Below, in pieces: positions 34,044 through 43,952 of a stretch of 64,000 nt of DNA. Every line of letters begins with the position of its first letter. Position 1 is the first letter of the stretch. The stretch is from Shouchella clausii (GTDB lineage Bacteria; Bacillota; Bacilli; Bacillales; Bacillaceae_D). A program made the translations under genes and the position numbers. Under the pieces are notes generated by a model. That model saw only the letters and a program-made list of their open reading frames with translations. It ran no database searches and was not told the DNA's origin. The stretch is from NCBI RefSeq assembly GCF_002250115.1, contig NZ_CP019985.1, positions 558,001 through 622,000 of the forward strand, in the 5' to 3' direction.

Positions 34044-37000
34044 AATCGTCATCCTCTTCTTTTCGGCTGTTAACGACCAAATGGCGAATGATTGGCAAAG
34101 CAATCGTTGCTGCTGCAATGAGAGCCAATGGGATCATGCCTGCGAGAAACGCATTTTGCGGGCTTGCTTGAATGGAAATGTACAGCTCCGCAATTGGGTT
34201 ATTTGTACGGAAGTTTGGCATGGCCATATCAAGAAGCGGGCTTGTAAAGAATAGAATGAACGCGACACTAAGCAGCCATCCGACCCACGGGCCCGCCATA
34301 AAGGCAACGCGGATAAGGCCAGCTGTCGCCAAAATCAAGAGGACGGTAATGATCGTCCATTGAATCGATTGGCTCTCGCTCATTGTGTAAATCGTCAGTC
34401 CATAAATGCTGATGACTAAACCAACAATGATCGATAAAATGCTAAACAACGCGATATTAACGGCAATTGGCACAGAGCTATAGTGGTGTGTCAAAAAGCC
34501 GATCAGCAAGCTCGACAATAGTACGATCACAAGAACAATGATTGGCGGCGTCATTCTTTCTGCAGGTCCTGTTACTTGCTCGCCGCTTATATCAACAGGG
34601 CTAGAAAGATGGTTATAGACATAGTCATTATGGTGCCCGTCTGACAGCGCGTTGCCAAGAATCGTGTGAATGTCCTCGTAAACAAGTTCAGTTGTTTGGA
34701 CATTGTCCGACCATCTCGAGTTTAAATCATCGGATTTGGCTTGGACTGCCGTCACATTGTTGTGTAGGTCTTCTGTTTGGGCAATAATATCGTCTTGGCG
34801 GTTGCTAAGAGACTCAACTGCTGCTCCTAATTGTTGGACTTCGCCTAATGACATTTGTTGATTGGTCACGACCATTTGCCCATTTAACCCTTCGACAGGC
34901 GCTGGTTCTGTTTCAATCGCTCCATAGCTTTCAGATAAGTTCGCTCCAATAGCGTTGCCCGTTTCTGCAATCGCCGCCACTTCTTCGCGAATCGCTTGTT
35001 GTTCTTCAGCAATTGCTTGTTCTAACTCGTTCAGCACGTTGTTTGCATCGGTGATAAATTGATTAAATTCTGCTTCTGCTTCCTCAACCGATTGTTGGGC
35101 TTCTTCCAATTGCGTTCGCTTGCCCATAAACGAATCGACTGATTGCCGCGCCTCGTCAATTTTTTCCTGAACCTCGCGGACACGGTTGTCTTCATCGACA
35201 ATTTGCTTAATCCGGTCTTGATTCAAGTAGCCTTGCTGGCTGTATGCCCAATCCAATTTGGCCAGCTCGCCGTAATAGGTAAGCAGTTCCCGTACATTTG
35301 TCGACTGAATCGGACTGTTAATAACGGACGGAGATGCGCCTATACGGTTGAAAACGGCTTGTTCTTGCTTGTGAACTTCCTCGATGACTGGATCAATCAC
35401 TTGCGCTTCCAGTTTCTCCACATACTTTTCCAAACGCGTTGCATAACGTTCCAGTTTTTCGACATATTCGAGGAACGCCTCGGTCACTTCTCGATGGTCA
35501 TCGATTTTCCATTGTGCCACTTCTAACGTTGGCTCCATACTATCAAGGAGCTCCATTGCTTCTTCCCAAACGATTTGCAGTTCTTCCGGAGTAAAAGTGA
35601 CAAGTTGGGCATGGAATGGCGTAAAGGAGAGCGCTTCCTCTCTGTCTCCATCTTGTTCGCCATCTCCTGCTGGCGGCTCTTGCTCAGGATCCCCGTCTCC
35701 GTCGCCATCTCCACCGCCATTGCCGTCTCCATCGCTATCTTCATCTTCAGGAGGCTCTGTTGGCTCTGGCGGGGGTTCCTCTCCACCGTTTCCATCGTCA
35801 TCGCCGTCTCCTGGTTCTGGTGGTGTAGGCTGTTCATTATCGTCGCCGTCACCACCGTCGCCGTCACCGCCATCTCCGTCCCCATCGCCTGGCTCAGGTT
35901 CTGGTGGCGGCGGCTCTGGAAATTCAATTTCTTCAGGGTTTAACTTGCCGACTAGCTTTTCAATCTCGGCAATCGTTTCTTCTGCGTCTTTCAGTAGGTC
36001 TTCGTCAATCGGCTCTAGTGCTTCCTCTGGTTGTTCAGGGCGAGGGATGTTCTGTGGAGGCCGCTCGTCCTTTGACAAATGCCGGCGCACACTTAACGTT
36101 TGCCGAAACTGAGCTTCTGCCCGTTCTCCTTGCGTCGCATTTGCATATTTTCCAATCAGTTCAGCCTGTGCATTTGGCAGCCGATCGACGGCTAAATCTT
36201 GGGCAGCATATACTTGGTTTATTTCGCTATTAAACCCATTCATTTCGCCATTAAACTTATAGGCGCCGATTGCCCAATCGTCAAACAAAGAAACCACTTT
36301 GTCGCCTTCATTGGAAAGCTGTGGCGCAAACGCATGCTGGCCTTCCTGGACGTTGCCGCTCCCTGCCTGCAATGTCTGTTGATAGTCAGCCACTGCTTGG
36401 TTGACAAGCTCCCCATTTTGAGCGTTCGCTTGCACCATCATCTCCGTTTGCTCATTATGGTAAGCCATGTAGGTATCAATCGCATTGGTAAGTTCATCAA
36501 AGCCGGCTTGCGCTTCTTCTAAACTAGTGCGAGAGCTTTCCGACAAATTGACAGTGTCCGAAGAAGTAGCGAATAACTGGTCAAGACGGCCTCGCTGCGT
36601 TTCAATTTCATCTGCCAATTCTTGTGAACTTGGTGAGTAAAATGAATACATTTCATTTAGGAAATCGACTTCCTTTTGTAGCACTTCATCAAAGTTGTTT
36701 CGAACTCGGTCGACTTCCTCAGACACATAGCGCCAATATTGGGTGCTAATTTGCTGGTTCATTTTTAGCTGCGCACTCTCTAGCTCTTTTTGCACCCGCT
36801 CTTGGTTTTCTGCATTTAAGTTATTATAAATTTCATATTGTACACTGGCCCGGTTCGGCAGTGAATCTTGAAAAGACATAATGTTCTCGGAAAAAGAGGA
36901 GTCAATATAAACGATCGCATCATATTCCTGATTGGCTAGTCCTGCTTGGGCAGAGGCCCTGCTAGCCACTACCCATTCGTATTCCGAGTCACCTTGCAAT

Positions 37001-37203
37001 GTTGGCACAATATCATTTCCTAAAATAAGTGGTTCATTCTCCTCATATTGGTACCCTTTGTCCTCATTGACAATCACGATCTTGCCAGACGCTTTTTTTT
37101 CTTCACGCATCGGTTCTTTCCCGATGTACTGAAAAAAGGCAAACGGTACGGCGATGATGATTGCCACAAGCAACAACAGTTTTAACATATGTTTTTTCTG
37201 CAA
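34033..37203 (-). CDS. esaA: Type VII secretion protein EsaA (YueB-like), with Gly/Asp/Pro-rich insert
   Basis: This 1056-residue membrane protein has one N-terminal span (KLLLLVAIIIAVPFAFFQYI), a very long extracellular part and six C-terminal spans from about residue 830. B. subtilis YueB, the same family, is the receptor of phage SPP1. Within the extracellular part, roughly residues 420-520 are an acidic run of Asp-Gly, Glu-Pro and Asn repeats, flanked by coiled-coil-like helices. The insert probably reaches through the wall. It starts at TTG 37203 after GAGGTGG and lies between essC and essA. Confidence 0.9.
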   Translation of the reverse strand: MQKKHMLKLLLLVAIIIAVPFAFFQYIGKEPMREEKKASGKIVIVNEDKGYQYEENEPLILGNDIVPTLQGDSEYEWVVASRASAQAGLANQEYDAIVYIDSSFSENIMSFQDSLPNRASVQYEIYNNLNAENQERVQKELESAQLKMNQQISTQYWRYVSEEVDRVRNNFDEVLQKEVDFLNEMYSFYSPSSQELADEIETQRGRLDQLFATSSDTVNLSESSRTSLEEAQAGFDELTNAIDTYMAYHNEQTEMMVQANAQNGELVNQAVADYQQTLQAGSGNVQEGQHAFAPQLSNEGDKVVSLFDDWAIGAYKFNGEMNGFNSEINQVYAAQDLAVDRLPNAQAELIGKYANATQGERAEAQFRQTLSVRRHLSKDERPPQNIPRPEQPEEALEPIDEDLLKDAEETIAEIEKLVGKLNPEEIEFPEPPPPEPEPGDGDGDGGDGDGGDGDDNEQPTPPEPGDGDDDGNGGEEPPPEPTEPPEDEDSDGDGNGGGDGDGDGDPEQEPPAGDGEQDGDREEALSFTPFHAQLVTFTPEELQIVWEEAMELLDSMEPTLEVAQWKIDDHREVTEAFLEYVEKLERYATRLEKYVEKLEAQVIDPVIEEVHKQEQAVFNRIGASPSVINSPIQSTNVRELLTYYGELAKLDWAYSQQGYLNQDRIKQIVDEDNRVREVQEKIDEARQSVDSFMGKRTQLEEAQQSVEEAEAEFNQFITDANNVLNELEQAIAEEQQAIREEVAAIAETGNAIGANLSESYGAIETEPAPVEGLNGQMVVTNQQMSLGEVQQLGAAVESLSNRQDDIIAQTEDLHNNVTAVQAKSDDLNSRWSDNVQTTELVYEDIHTILGNALSDGHHNDYVYNHLSSPVDISGEQVTGPAERMTPPIIVLVIVLLSSLLIGFLTHHYSSVPIAVNIALFSILSIIVGLVISIYGLTIYTMSESQSIQWTIITVLLILATAGLIRVAFMAGPWVGWLLSVAFILFFTSPLLDMAMPNFRTNNPIAELYISIQASPQNAFLAGMIPLALIAAATIALPIIRHLVVNSRKEEDDDYEM

Positions 37204-37228
37204 TTAAACCACCTCGCTTGTTCTCCCT

Positions 37229-40200
37229 TTATGGAGCTTCCGGTATTTTGATTTTCGTCTCGATTCCATTGACGACATAGTAGCCAAAACCTGGGGCAAT
37301 CTCTTCTTCATTTCGCGTGAACGAAAGATTGACAAGGGTTTGGTCTGACTTTTTCATGACGATGATATAGTGGCGCACCAACTTCAATTCTGCAGTAAGA
37401 GGATCGAAGCCTTTCGTAAATTCTACGGAATTGCCGCACACAATCATACGAAAGCCTAAATGGCTCGAATTTTTCATTAGCTTCGCCAATTTATCTTGAA
37501 TGGCCGCATCAACCGTTTGTTGGAAGCGAATTAGGCTGTCGATTAATAACAGCACTGGCGCAAAAGCTGGAACCGTTTCTCCATTGTTTAACGCGTCCAT
37601 GTAAGCTTGTTCCCGAACAGCCATTTTTTCTTCAACGGCTGACACCCAGTCTTTAATCTGTTCTTTTTGGTCTATATAGGAAATAAGCTTCTGTCCGACA
37701 AATGCAGACAGCTTGCGGTCTGTGCCGTCAAATAGTCCAATCTCGTCAACTTCCTGTTGCAAATAGTAGTTTAATAGTACTTTGGCAACGTTCGTCTTTC
37801 CTTTCCGCGGCTGGCCGACAACTAACAAATGAGGCTCTGACTTCGTTTGAAGGAATACGGGCTTGACCGTATCTTCGTCAAGGGCAAAGGGAATGCTGTC
37901 GCCTGGATCGCCAACACGCGTTTGGAAAGAAGCCAGCGATAGCTGTGTAGGCAGCATCGCAATTTTTTCCGGCAGCTTGGCGTCTTGATAACGCTGGCCT
38001 AAATCGGCAATCGTGTTTCTTGTTGCTGCCATCATTTCCTGGTCATCTTCACCGGCTTCTGGCAAATACATTTGCGCAAAATAATGGCTGTCTTTCGCTA
38101 AAATGGCGCGGCCAGGTATCGGTTCGATTTCGTACTTGCTGCGGCCGAGCAGCGTGATAACATCGTTTCGGTCGTTCATAAAGTGGACGATCTTTGTTTT
38201 CATTGTATTCATAAGTGGCTGACGCAAAGCATTTGCCCGCGTCGCTGTTAGGCTTACGTAAATTCCTAGAGACTGGCCATCACGGGCAAATTGGATAAAG
38301 GTTGATTCCAACTGCTCGTATTCTTCCTTGATTAAATCAAAGTTGTCAATGAACATAAATAGAACAGGCAATGGCTCTGTTGCTGTTTGGTTATACATCG
38401 TCAAACTATTGACTTCTTGAGCCAGGAACCGTTCGCGGCGATCGTCCATCTCCGCTTTTAGCAAGGCAATGGCCTTTTCGATTTTGCGTTTTTCATCGAT
38501 TTTAAAGTAATCGGCTGTATGAGGAAGTTGCCTAAACGGCAACAACGCGCCATTCCCAAAATCAAAAATGTAAAAGTGAAGTGCTTCTGGGCTAAACGAC
38601 TTTGCAAACTGGAGCATCAATGCCATAAGCGTTGTCGATTTTCCGTAACCGCCAGAGCCAAATACAGCAATATTGCCGTCTTTTAGCCATTCATAATAAA
38701 CATTGAATTGCCTTTGTTCCTCTGGCTCATCAGCAAGCGCCAACGGGAACATGCCCACCTCTGTATCTGGTTGCACAGGGGGGAGCCATTCTTCAAGAGG
38801 GTCAAGCCATGGGCTTGAGGCTTTTTGAATGCACAGACGTTCAGTTGTCGCTTCAATCTCTTTAACAACAGCTTCAATTTCAGAGATGCTCTTTTGTTTT
38901 TTCCCAGTAGCAGCCTGGACGTTGGAAATGGGCACTAAGCCTGCATCAGTGACTAACGCCACATCTTCCTCGCCTTCATGGGTTTCGCGTAAATACGGCG
39001 CCCCGCTCCATGCGGACTGGAACAATTCATACAGCTCGTTATTGCCGACTTGCAAATAGGCGCGCCCTGTTACCGTCAAATTGGCGGCATCGGGATTTTT
39101 CAGAATTTCTTTAGAATCTAGAGCATCTTGCACTTTTAATGCGACTCGGAAGCGGGCGTTACTCCAAATTTGGTTGTCGATAATTCCGCCTGGCTTTTGT
39201 GTGGCAAGAATGAGGTGGACGCCAAGGCTACGCCCGATCCGCGCTGCACTTACGAGTTCTTTAATAAATTCAGGTTCCTCGTTTTTCAATTCCGCAAATT
39301 CATCAGATATGATAAACAGATGTGGCATCGGTTCCAATACCTGCTTCTGTTTATACAACTCCATATAATCATCGATATGGTTAACTAAGTTTTGGTCAAA
39401 CAGCCGCTGCCGCTTGCGCAGTTCGCTTTTGATCGACGCCAACGCCCGCATACTAAAGTTCTTGCTGTCGTTGATGTTGGTAATGGTGCCGAGCAAATGG
39501 GGAATATTTTTAAACGGCTGTGCCATCCCCCCACCTTTGTAGTCAATGAGAAGAAAAGCAACTTCGTGGGGATGGTAATGGACTGCTAACGATAAAATAT
39601 ACGTTTGCAGAAATTCACTTTTTCCCGAACCCGTTGTCCCTGCAAGCAAACCATGGGGGCCATGGGCCTTTTCATGGATGTTCAGCTCAAGAAGTTCATC
39701 CTTTGCTTTAAATCCGACGGGCACAGCGAGCGACTCGGCGCTGTTTGTCGTTTGCCACCGTTGTTCAATAGCAAGTTCTTTTGTATGCTGGACGCCAAAC
39801 ATTTCGAGAAAAGACGCCATCTCCGGGATAGAACGGCTCATGCCTCGTTGGTGGTTCAATGATGCCAGCAAGCGGGCATACCTTTCATTTGTCGTTGCAT
39901 CCTGAGGATCAAAGGTAAAGCGTTTATGCTCCGCTTTCCGTTCCCGGATGACAATCTCGCCTTCTTTTTGGTTAACAACCTTGACGATCGTATGGACATA
40001 CTCGGTTAAATTTTCTTGTGCATCGGTGAGAAAAATAACCGACATGCCAAGCACTTTATCCGGGCCTTCCAAATATTCCATGATGGCATGGTCGCTTATC
40101 AAACTGCGATTAGCGACTAAAAAGACAAAGTGAGGGATGAAACGCTTTGGCTTGTCTTGGCTTTGTTCCAACTCCCGCTCCCGCACCATTTCATAAATCG

Positions 40201-41653
40201 ATGTCAATAGTTGGTCTCGTGTCCGCTCATTGTAAATAAACCCTTTCGCGTACATGTGCGGCAATTGAAAATGAGGGAGCCATTTCATCCATTCCCAATT
40301 TGCATACTGATCTTCGCTGAAAACAGCAACGAAACGAAGGTCATGGTAGCTTTGAAAAAAGGCAAGTTGCCCAACCATTTGAGCGACTTCCCGCTGTACC
40401 GTCTTCAGCTGGCCGACATAGCCAATGGAACCGCTCGCTAAGCTAAGGCTAAGGGGCGTATCATTAATATGAGAATAATGCTCTTTTAACTTTTCGCCTT
40501 CTTCTAGCAGCTCGTCACGATCTCGATTCGCTAAATCGCCACCTGGATCGGCAATCTGAAAACTTATCGGGATCGACGATTTCCCAACACGGACATGCAT
40601 AAAATCATCGTCGCCAACGGTTTTCTCCCAGATACGGCCATTCAAGTTAGCTGCCATATATTTATTTTCCTCAAACGACGGAAAATGGTAATCAAGTACA
40701 TGCCGTTGTTTGTCGGCCATTTCCTGGAGTTCGACGCGCTTTTCCTTCAAGTAGCGTGTATAAACACGTTGCCGTTTTTCCTCTTTTTGCTTGCGGATTT
40801 TCCGCTCGCGAAAATAGTTGACGGTCGAAGTGATCAGCGTTACGGTGAACATGGTGGCCGAAATAATGATAAAAATGCCCCGAGGGATGAGCAATGCGAC
40901 AATTCCCATGACAATGAGCATCGCTAACGGCGGCAATACGATGAGCCAGAGGGCACGATGATTATCGTCCAACTCCTGACCTGGAATGGAGAAAGTCACC
41001 CGGTCTTTTGGCTCTTCATAAATAATCCGCGGCGTCCGCCTGTATTCAGGGTATTTTTTTTTGCTTTCTGAAGTAGGAACCGCTATGCGCGCGAGTCGCG
41101 TTTGCAAAGAATCGCTTGATTCAATTGCCAATAAGTCGCCTTCTTTAATGACAAGCGCTGTATAGCCAAGCAATAGCACATCGCCATTCTTTAACGGTTG
41201 CTTGTTTGTAAGGGCTTCGCCATTTACAAATGCATGACTGTGCTTTTCTGGATAAGCAAACCAATTGCCGCCTTTCTTTATGAGCGTACAAGAGGCTGAA
41301 GGCTTCTCACTAGGCAAGACAATGTCGGCTGATTCCTCTGGCCCAATGGAAAGGAACGTTTCTTCACCAATAAAATACATCCGTTCGCTTGCCGCTTCGT
41401 CTTTATACACAAATGTGACGGCAGCGTCATTTTCTTTATACTGGAATGATTCACCAGCCGCTAAAATTTGCTCGCCTGCTCCTTCTATGTCAAGCACACA
41501 TTGCTTTTGGCCACTTACCATTTTTGCGCGGATTTTAGCATGCAGAGGCGGAACGAGCAAATCAACGTCCTCGCTTGCGCCCAACAAACGCTCAGTTTGG
41601 CTTAAGTCAAGCTGCTGTACATACGAATCATAAAATACCCACAGTCTATCCAT
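37229..41653 (-). CDS. essC: Type VII secretion ATPase EssC (YukBA)
   Basis: EssC is the motor of the secretion system. The 1474-residue protein has two FHA-like domains in residues 1-190 (MYFIGEETFLSIGPEES), two membrane spans at about 230-275 and then FtsK/SpoIIIE ATPase domains. Walker A motifs are GTTGSGKSE at about 671, GSGGYGKST at about 1004 and a weaker GQPRKGKTN at about 1284. The first Walker B is at HLFIISDEFAELK. YukB and YukA are fused in one frame, as in current B. subtilis annotation. AGGAGATGG precedes the start. Confidence 0.96.
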   Translation of the reverse strand: MDRLWVFYDSYVQQLDLSQTERLLGASEDVDLLVPPLHAKIRAKMVSGQKQCVLDIEGAGEQILAAGESFQYKENDAAVTFVYKDEAASERMYFIGEETFLSIGPEESADIVLPSEKPSASCTLIKKGGNWFAYPEKHSHAFVNGEALTNKQPLKNGDVLLLGYTALVIKEGDLLAIESSDSLQTRLARIAVPTSESKKKYPEYRRTPRIIYEEPKDRVTFSIPGQELDDNHRALWLIVLPPLAMLIVMGIVALLIPRGIFIIISATMFTVTLITSTVNYFRERKIRKQKEEKRQRVYTRYLKEKRVELQEMADKQRHVLDYHFPSFEENKYMAANLNGRIWEKTVGDDDFMHVRVGKSSIPISFQIADPGGDLANRDRDELLEEGEKLKEHYSHINDTPLSLSLASGSIGYVGQLKTVQREVAQMVGQLAFFQSYHDLRFVAVFSEDQYANWEWMKWLPHFQLPHMYAKGFIYNERTRDQLLTSIYEMVRERELEQSQDKPKRFIPHFVFLVANRSLISDHAIMEYLEGPDKVLGMSVIFLTDAQENLTEYVHTIVKVVNQKEGEIVIRERKAEHKRFTFDPQDATTNERYARLLASLNHQRGMSRSIPEMASFLEMFGVQHTKELAIEQRWQTTNSAESLAVPVGFKAKDELLELNIHEKAHGPHGLLAGTTGSGKSEFLQTYILSLAVHYHPHEVAFLLIDYKGGGMAQPFKNIPHLLGTITNINDSKNFSMRALASIKSELRKRQRLFDQNLVNHIDDYMELYKQKQVLEPMPHLFIISDEFAELKNEEPEFIKELVSAARIGRSLGVHLILATQKPGGIIDNQIWSNARFRVALKVQDALDSKEILKNPDAANLTVTGRAYLQVGNNELYELFQSAWSGAPYLRETHEGEEDVALVTDAGLVPISNVQAATGKKQKSISEIEAVVKEIEATTERLCIQKASSPWLDPLEEWLPPVQPDTEVGMFPLALADEPEEQRQFNVYYEWLKDGNIAVFGSGGYGKSTTLMALMLQFAKSFSPEALHFYIFDFGNGALLPFRQLPHTADYFKIDEKRKIEKAIALLKAEMDDRRERFLAQEVNSLTMYNQTATEPLPVLFMFIDNFDLIKEEYEQLESTFIQFARDGQSLGIYVSLTATRANALRQPLMNTMKTKIVHFMNDRNDVITLLGRSKYEIEPIPGRAILAKDSHYFAQMYLPEAGEDDQEMMAATRNTIADLGQRYQDAKLPEKIAMLPTQLSLASFQTRVGDPGDSIPFALDEDTVKPVFLQTKSEPHLLVVGQPRKGKTNVAKVLLNYYLQQEVDEIGLFDGTDRKLSAFVGQKLISYIDQKEQIKDWVSAVEEKMAVREQAYMDALNNGETVPAFAPVLLLIDSLIRFQQTVDAAIQDKLAKLMKNSSHLGFRMIVCGNSVEFTKGFDPLTAELKLVRHYIIVMKKSDQTLVNLSFTRNEEEIAPGFGYYVVNGIETKIKIPEAP

Positions 41654-41676
41654 TGTTCCATCTCCTACGTGCGCAC

Positions 41677-42987
41677 TTACTCATCTGCGTTCTCCTCTTC
41701 CTCGTTTTGCTCAGGCTCGTCCTCGTGCTCGTTTTCTTCGCCATCTTCCGAACGCTCTTCGCTTTGCTCTGGCTCTTCTTCAGTTGCATTGTCATCAGCA
41801 GGAGCGTCCGCTTCTTCCTCCGCTTCCCGTTCTTGTTGCTCTCGCATATAACGGTCAATATCAGCTTGAATATCGTTAAGCAATTCTTCACGCTCATCTC
41901 CTGACAAGCTAAGATCTTGGCGAATGGCATCACGCCACTTTAAATTCGCATACATTTCTAGCTCTCCGTCCTGCAACTGGCGAGCAATTTCATTGGCTTC
42001 CTCATGTTCACCGCGGCCAATGGCAATCCAATATTGGAAATAAAGCTCTTCAGCTTGAAGCGTCAACGTATTTTGCACATTTGCCGTCTGATCCATGTTC
42101 AAGTCTTCATTAGCAACATACGATTGAGCCAACTGGTACTGGACAACGCGGGGCATTTGGCTCGGGTTATATGGTTCCAATGCAGTAATGACATCGCTTG
42201 GCTTGCTGTTAATATAGGCCTCATTGCTGGCAATAAAGGCGTCGTGACGCGGATGAAGGAAAAAAAGCGCATAGACGGTAAAAACAATAGCCGGAATAAG
42301 CAGTCCTGTAACAGCAAAAAACAAGCTTTTTTGCAAGCGCCATTTTTGCTTTGGCACCATATGCATCTGGCTAGCGCGTCGCTCTTCTTCTTGGATCCAT
42401 GTCTCTACACAGCTCAAAAGCGCTTCGATTGTATCAGCCTCTAGCAATTTTTTTGCTCTTGCCGACAATTTCATTGTGTCCGTAAAATTCATGTACTCAA
42501 CAAAGCGATACTCGCCATCAAGCAACACAAGCAACGTTGTCTTAAGCTCAGCAAACAGCTTTTCTTCGTTCTTTTCATATGGCGGGAGGCTTTCTTTAAT
42601 GCCATAATGGATAAAGTGAACATCAAGCCCCTCTGTTACTAATAAGTTCTCCGGACAGACAATTAAATGCAGCCTGGAACTGTGATGCTCGGCAACCGCG
42701 CGAATAAGTGAGTGGCCAATGATTTGTTTGGCGTAATCGCCTTTTTTCCGAAACTTGCTAAAAGGCTGCATTGTCTCTTGCGGATGAACGGTAATGACAA
42801 GCTCATCTTCTGCTTCAGCAATTGTACGCTCGAGCAGCGGATCTTGTTGTTTTAACAACTCCGCTTCTAGCGAATTCGACAGCTTTATTTCTGCGGTTTG
42901 AAATGTTAATGTATATGTATTCGATTCTGCGTCCCTGTAAAAAGCTGCACCTGTTTGTTCTTCTAAATAAAATCGCTTCTTCTCCAT
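41677..42987 (-). CDS. essB: Type VII secretion protein EssB (YukC)
   Basis: The 436-residue protein has an N-terminal pseudokinase-like cytoplasmic domain (residues 1-215), one membrane span (LFFAVTGLLIPAIVFTVYAL) and an extracellular helical domain. The tail is strongly acidic (repeats of EE, EQ, ED). EssB/YukC bridges EssC and the other membrane parts. ATG 42987 is chosen, with AAGGGG about 11 bases upstream; the frame extends to 43011. It lies 26 bases after yukD and before essC. Confidence 0.92.
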   Translation of the reverse strand: MEKKRFYLEEQTGAAFYRDAESNTYTLTFQTAEIKLSNSLEAELLKQQDPLLERTIAEAEDELVITVHPQETMQPFSKFRKKGDYAKQIIGHSLIRAVAEHHSSRLHLIVCPENLLVTEGLDVHFIHYGIKESLPPYEKNEEKLFAELKTTLLVLLDGEYRFVEYMNFTDTMKLSARAKKLLEADTIEALLSCVETWIQEEERRASQMHMVPKQKWRLQKSLFFAVTGLLIPAIVFTVYALFFLHPRHDAFIASNEAYINSKPSDVITALEPYNPSQMPRVVQYQLAQSYVANEDLNMDQTANVQNTLTLQAEELYFQYWIAIGRGEHEEANEIARQLQDGELEMYANLKWRDAIRQDLSLSGDEREELLNDIQADIDRYMREQQEREAEEEADAPADDNATEEEPEQSEERSEDGEENEHEDEPEQNEEEENADE

Positions 42988-43013
42988 TGCATGTCCGACC
43001 CCTTCAACCAATG

Positions 43014-43253
43014 CTATAAGATTTCCAAGCGGTCTCCATTTGTTACACCACGTTCAGCAAGTATTTGGCTCCCGTAGACATGAGTTTCTTTGTTTTGGAC
43101 ACGGATCCAGCTCCCATCACGCCGTGGAACTTCCAGCTTCTCAATGCCCCAAACGAGATCAATGACTTTTTTGACTGTATATTGATCAGAGAGGCGCAAA
43201 TCAAACCGTTTCCCTGAGTATCGGTTCATGTCAACTGTTACAGTGATGTACAT
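43014..43253 (-). CDS. yukD: Ubiquitin-like type VII protein EsaB/YukD
   Basis: YukD has a ubiquitin-like fold and modulates type VII secretion. The 79-residue product equals the usual length and has the family pattern YITVTVDMNRYSGKRFDLRL and ITNGDRLEIL-like end (TNGDRLEIL). ATG 43253 follows AAAGGGTGG by seven bases. It is between esxA and essB in the canonical order. Confidence 0.93.
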   Translation of the reverse strand: MYITVTVDMNRYSGKRFDLRLSDQYTVKKVIDLVWGIEKLEVPRRDGSWIRVQNKETHVYGSQILAERGVTNGDRLEIL

Positions 43254-43277
43254 CAAATGCCACCCTTTCATAAGGAA

Positions 43278-43303
43278 GGACGCAATTGTAAGGAATTGCG
43301 TCC
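43278..43303 (-). terminator. Hairpin between esxA and yukD
   Basis: GGACGCAATT and AATTGCGTCC form a perfect ten-bp stem with a six-base loop, followed by TTCCTTA only. It is probably a partial terminator or 3' stabiliser that keeps esxA transcripts in excess over the machinery genes. Confidence 0.6.
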
Positions 43304-43327
43304 CAAGATGTTTCTATTCGTCGCCAA

Positions 43328-43621
43328 TTAACCGCGAATGTTGCCCGCGATTTGTTGGTCTGTTTCTTCAAGTGTCCGTCCGCTGTTGCGAAGCTGTTCA
43401 GATACTTCGCCAAGCAAGTCGCCCATGCGGACAAAGGATGGCTTCAATTCATCGTACTGTTGAATGAACGCCTCTGAAGCTTGGCCATCCCACATTCCTT
43501 GAAGCTGGTCTCTGTAACCATCTAATCTGCTCACGAGATCATGGATCTCGCCACTTGAGCGGTTGTAATCATCAGCTTTTTGGTAAAGTTCTTCTGGAGT
43601 AACGCGAATAAGTCCAGACAT
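43328..43621 (-). CDS. esxA: WXG100 protein EsxA (YukE)
   Basis: EsxA/YukE is the small exported substrate that marks type VII systems. The 97-residue helical hairpin has the turn motif WDG (GMWDGQASEAF) at residues 43-45 and a C-terminal YxxxD/E-like signal region near the end of helix two. AAGGAGGG precedes ATG 43621. It is the first gene of the operon esxA-yukD-essB-essC-esaA-essA. Confidence 0.96.
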   Translation of the reverse strand: MSGLIRVTPEELYQKADDYNRSSGEIHDLVSRLDGYRDQLQGMWDGQASEAFIQQYDELKPSFVRMGDLLGEVSEQLRNSGRTLEETDQQIAGNIRG

Positions 43622-43952
43622 AGTAAATCCCTCCTTAATGGTTTATATTATCATGGTAGCCAGTGGAGATTTTACCAGTCAACCATGATCTTACAAATTT
43701 ATAGAAAACAGTTATATAGTACTGATATTATCAATTTTCGCACACTGGAGTCGAGACCTTCTTCCTAGAACAACTTAGCTAGTTTTTTACCGTTCTAATG
43801 CTCAAGCCTCATCAGATTTGCCATTAATTTCAAAATTATACTATAAATAAGAATAATCATTTTTTATTTGCGGTACCAACGCATTGAAAAGCCCAGCCGC
43901 TTGAGCTGGGTTTCACGGAACATTAGCTATGTTGTTTCCTAAACGGACGGGT
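43622..43952. other. Intergenic region upstream of esxA
   Basis: This AT-rich stretch must hold the type VII operon promoter. I see only weak candidates (for example TTGACT with TACCAT 18 bases downstream on the minus strand). The far end carries the terminator of the ABC importer operon. No gene was seen. Confidence 0.4.
43886..43913 (-). terminator. Terminator of the ABC sugar importer operon
   Basis: CCCAGC and GCTGGG enclose a short loop; the minus strand continues CTTTTC. It follows the MalG-type permease gene. Confidence 0.7.

Noticed and set aside
35597-36112. Plus-strand Ser/Pro/Gly-rich open frame opposite esaA
   Set aside because: It is the antisense shadow of the Asp/Gly-rich tract of EsaA, with no ribosome binding site.
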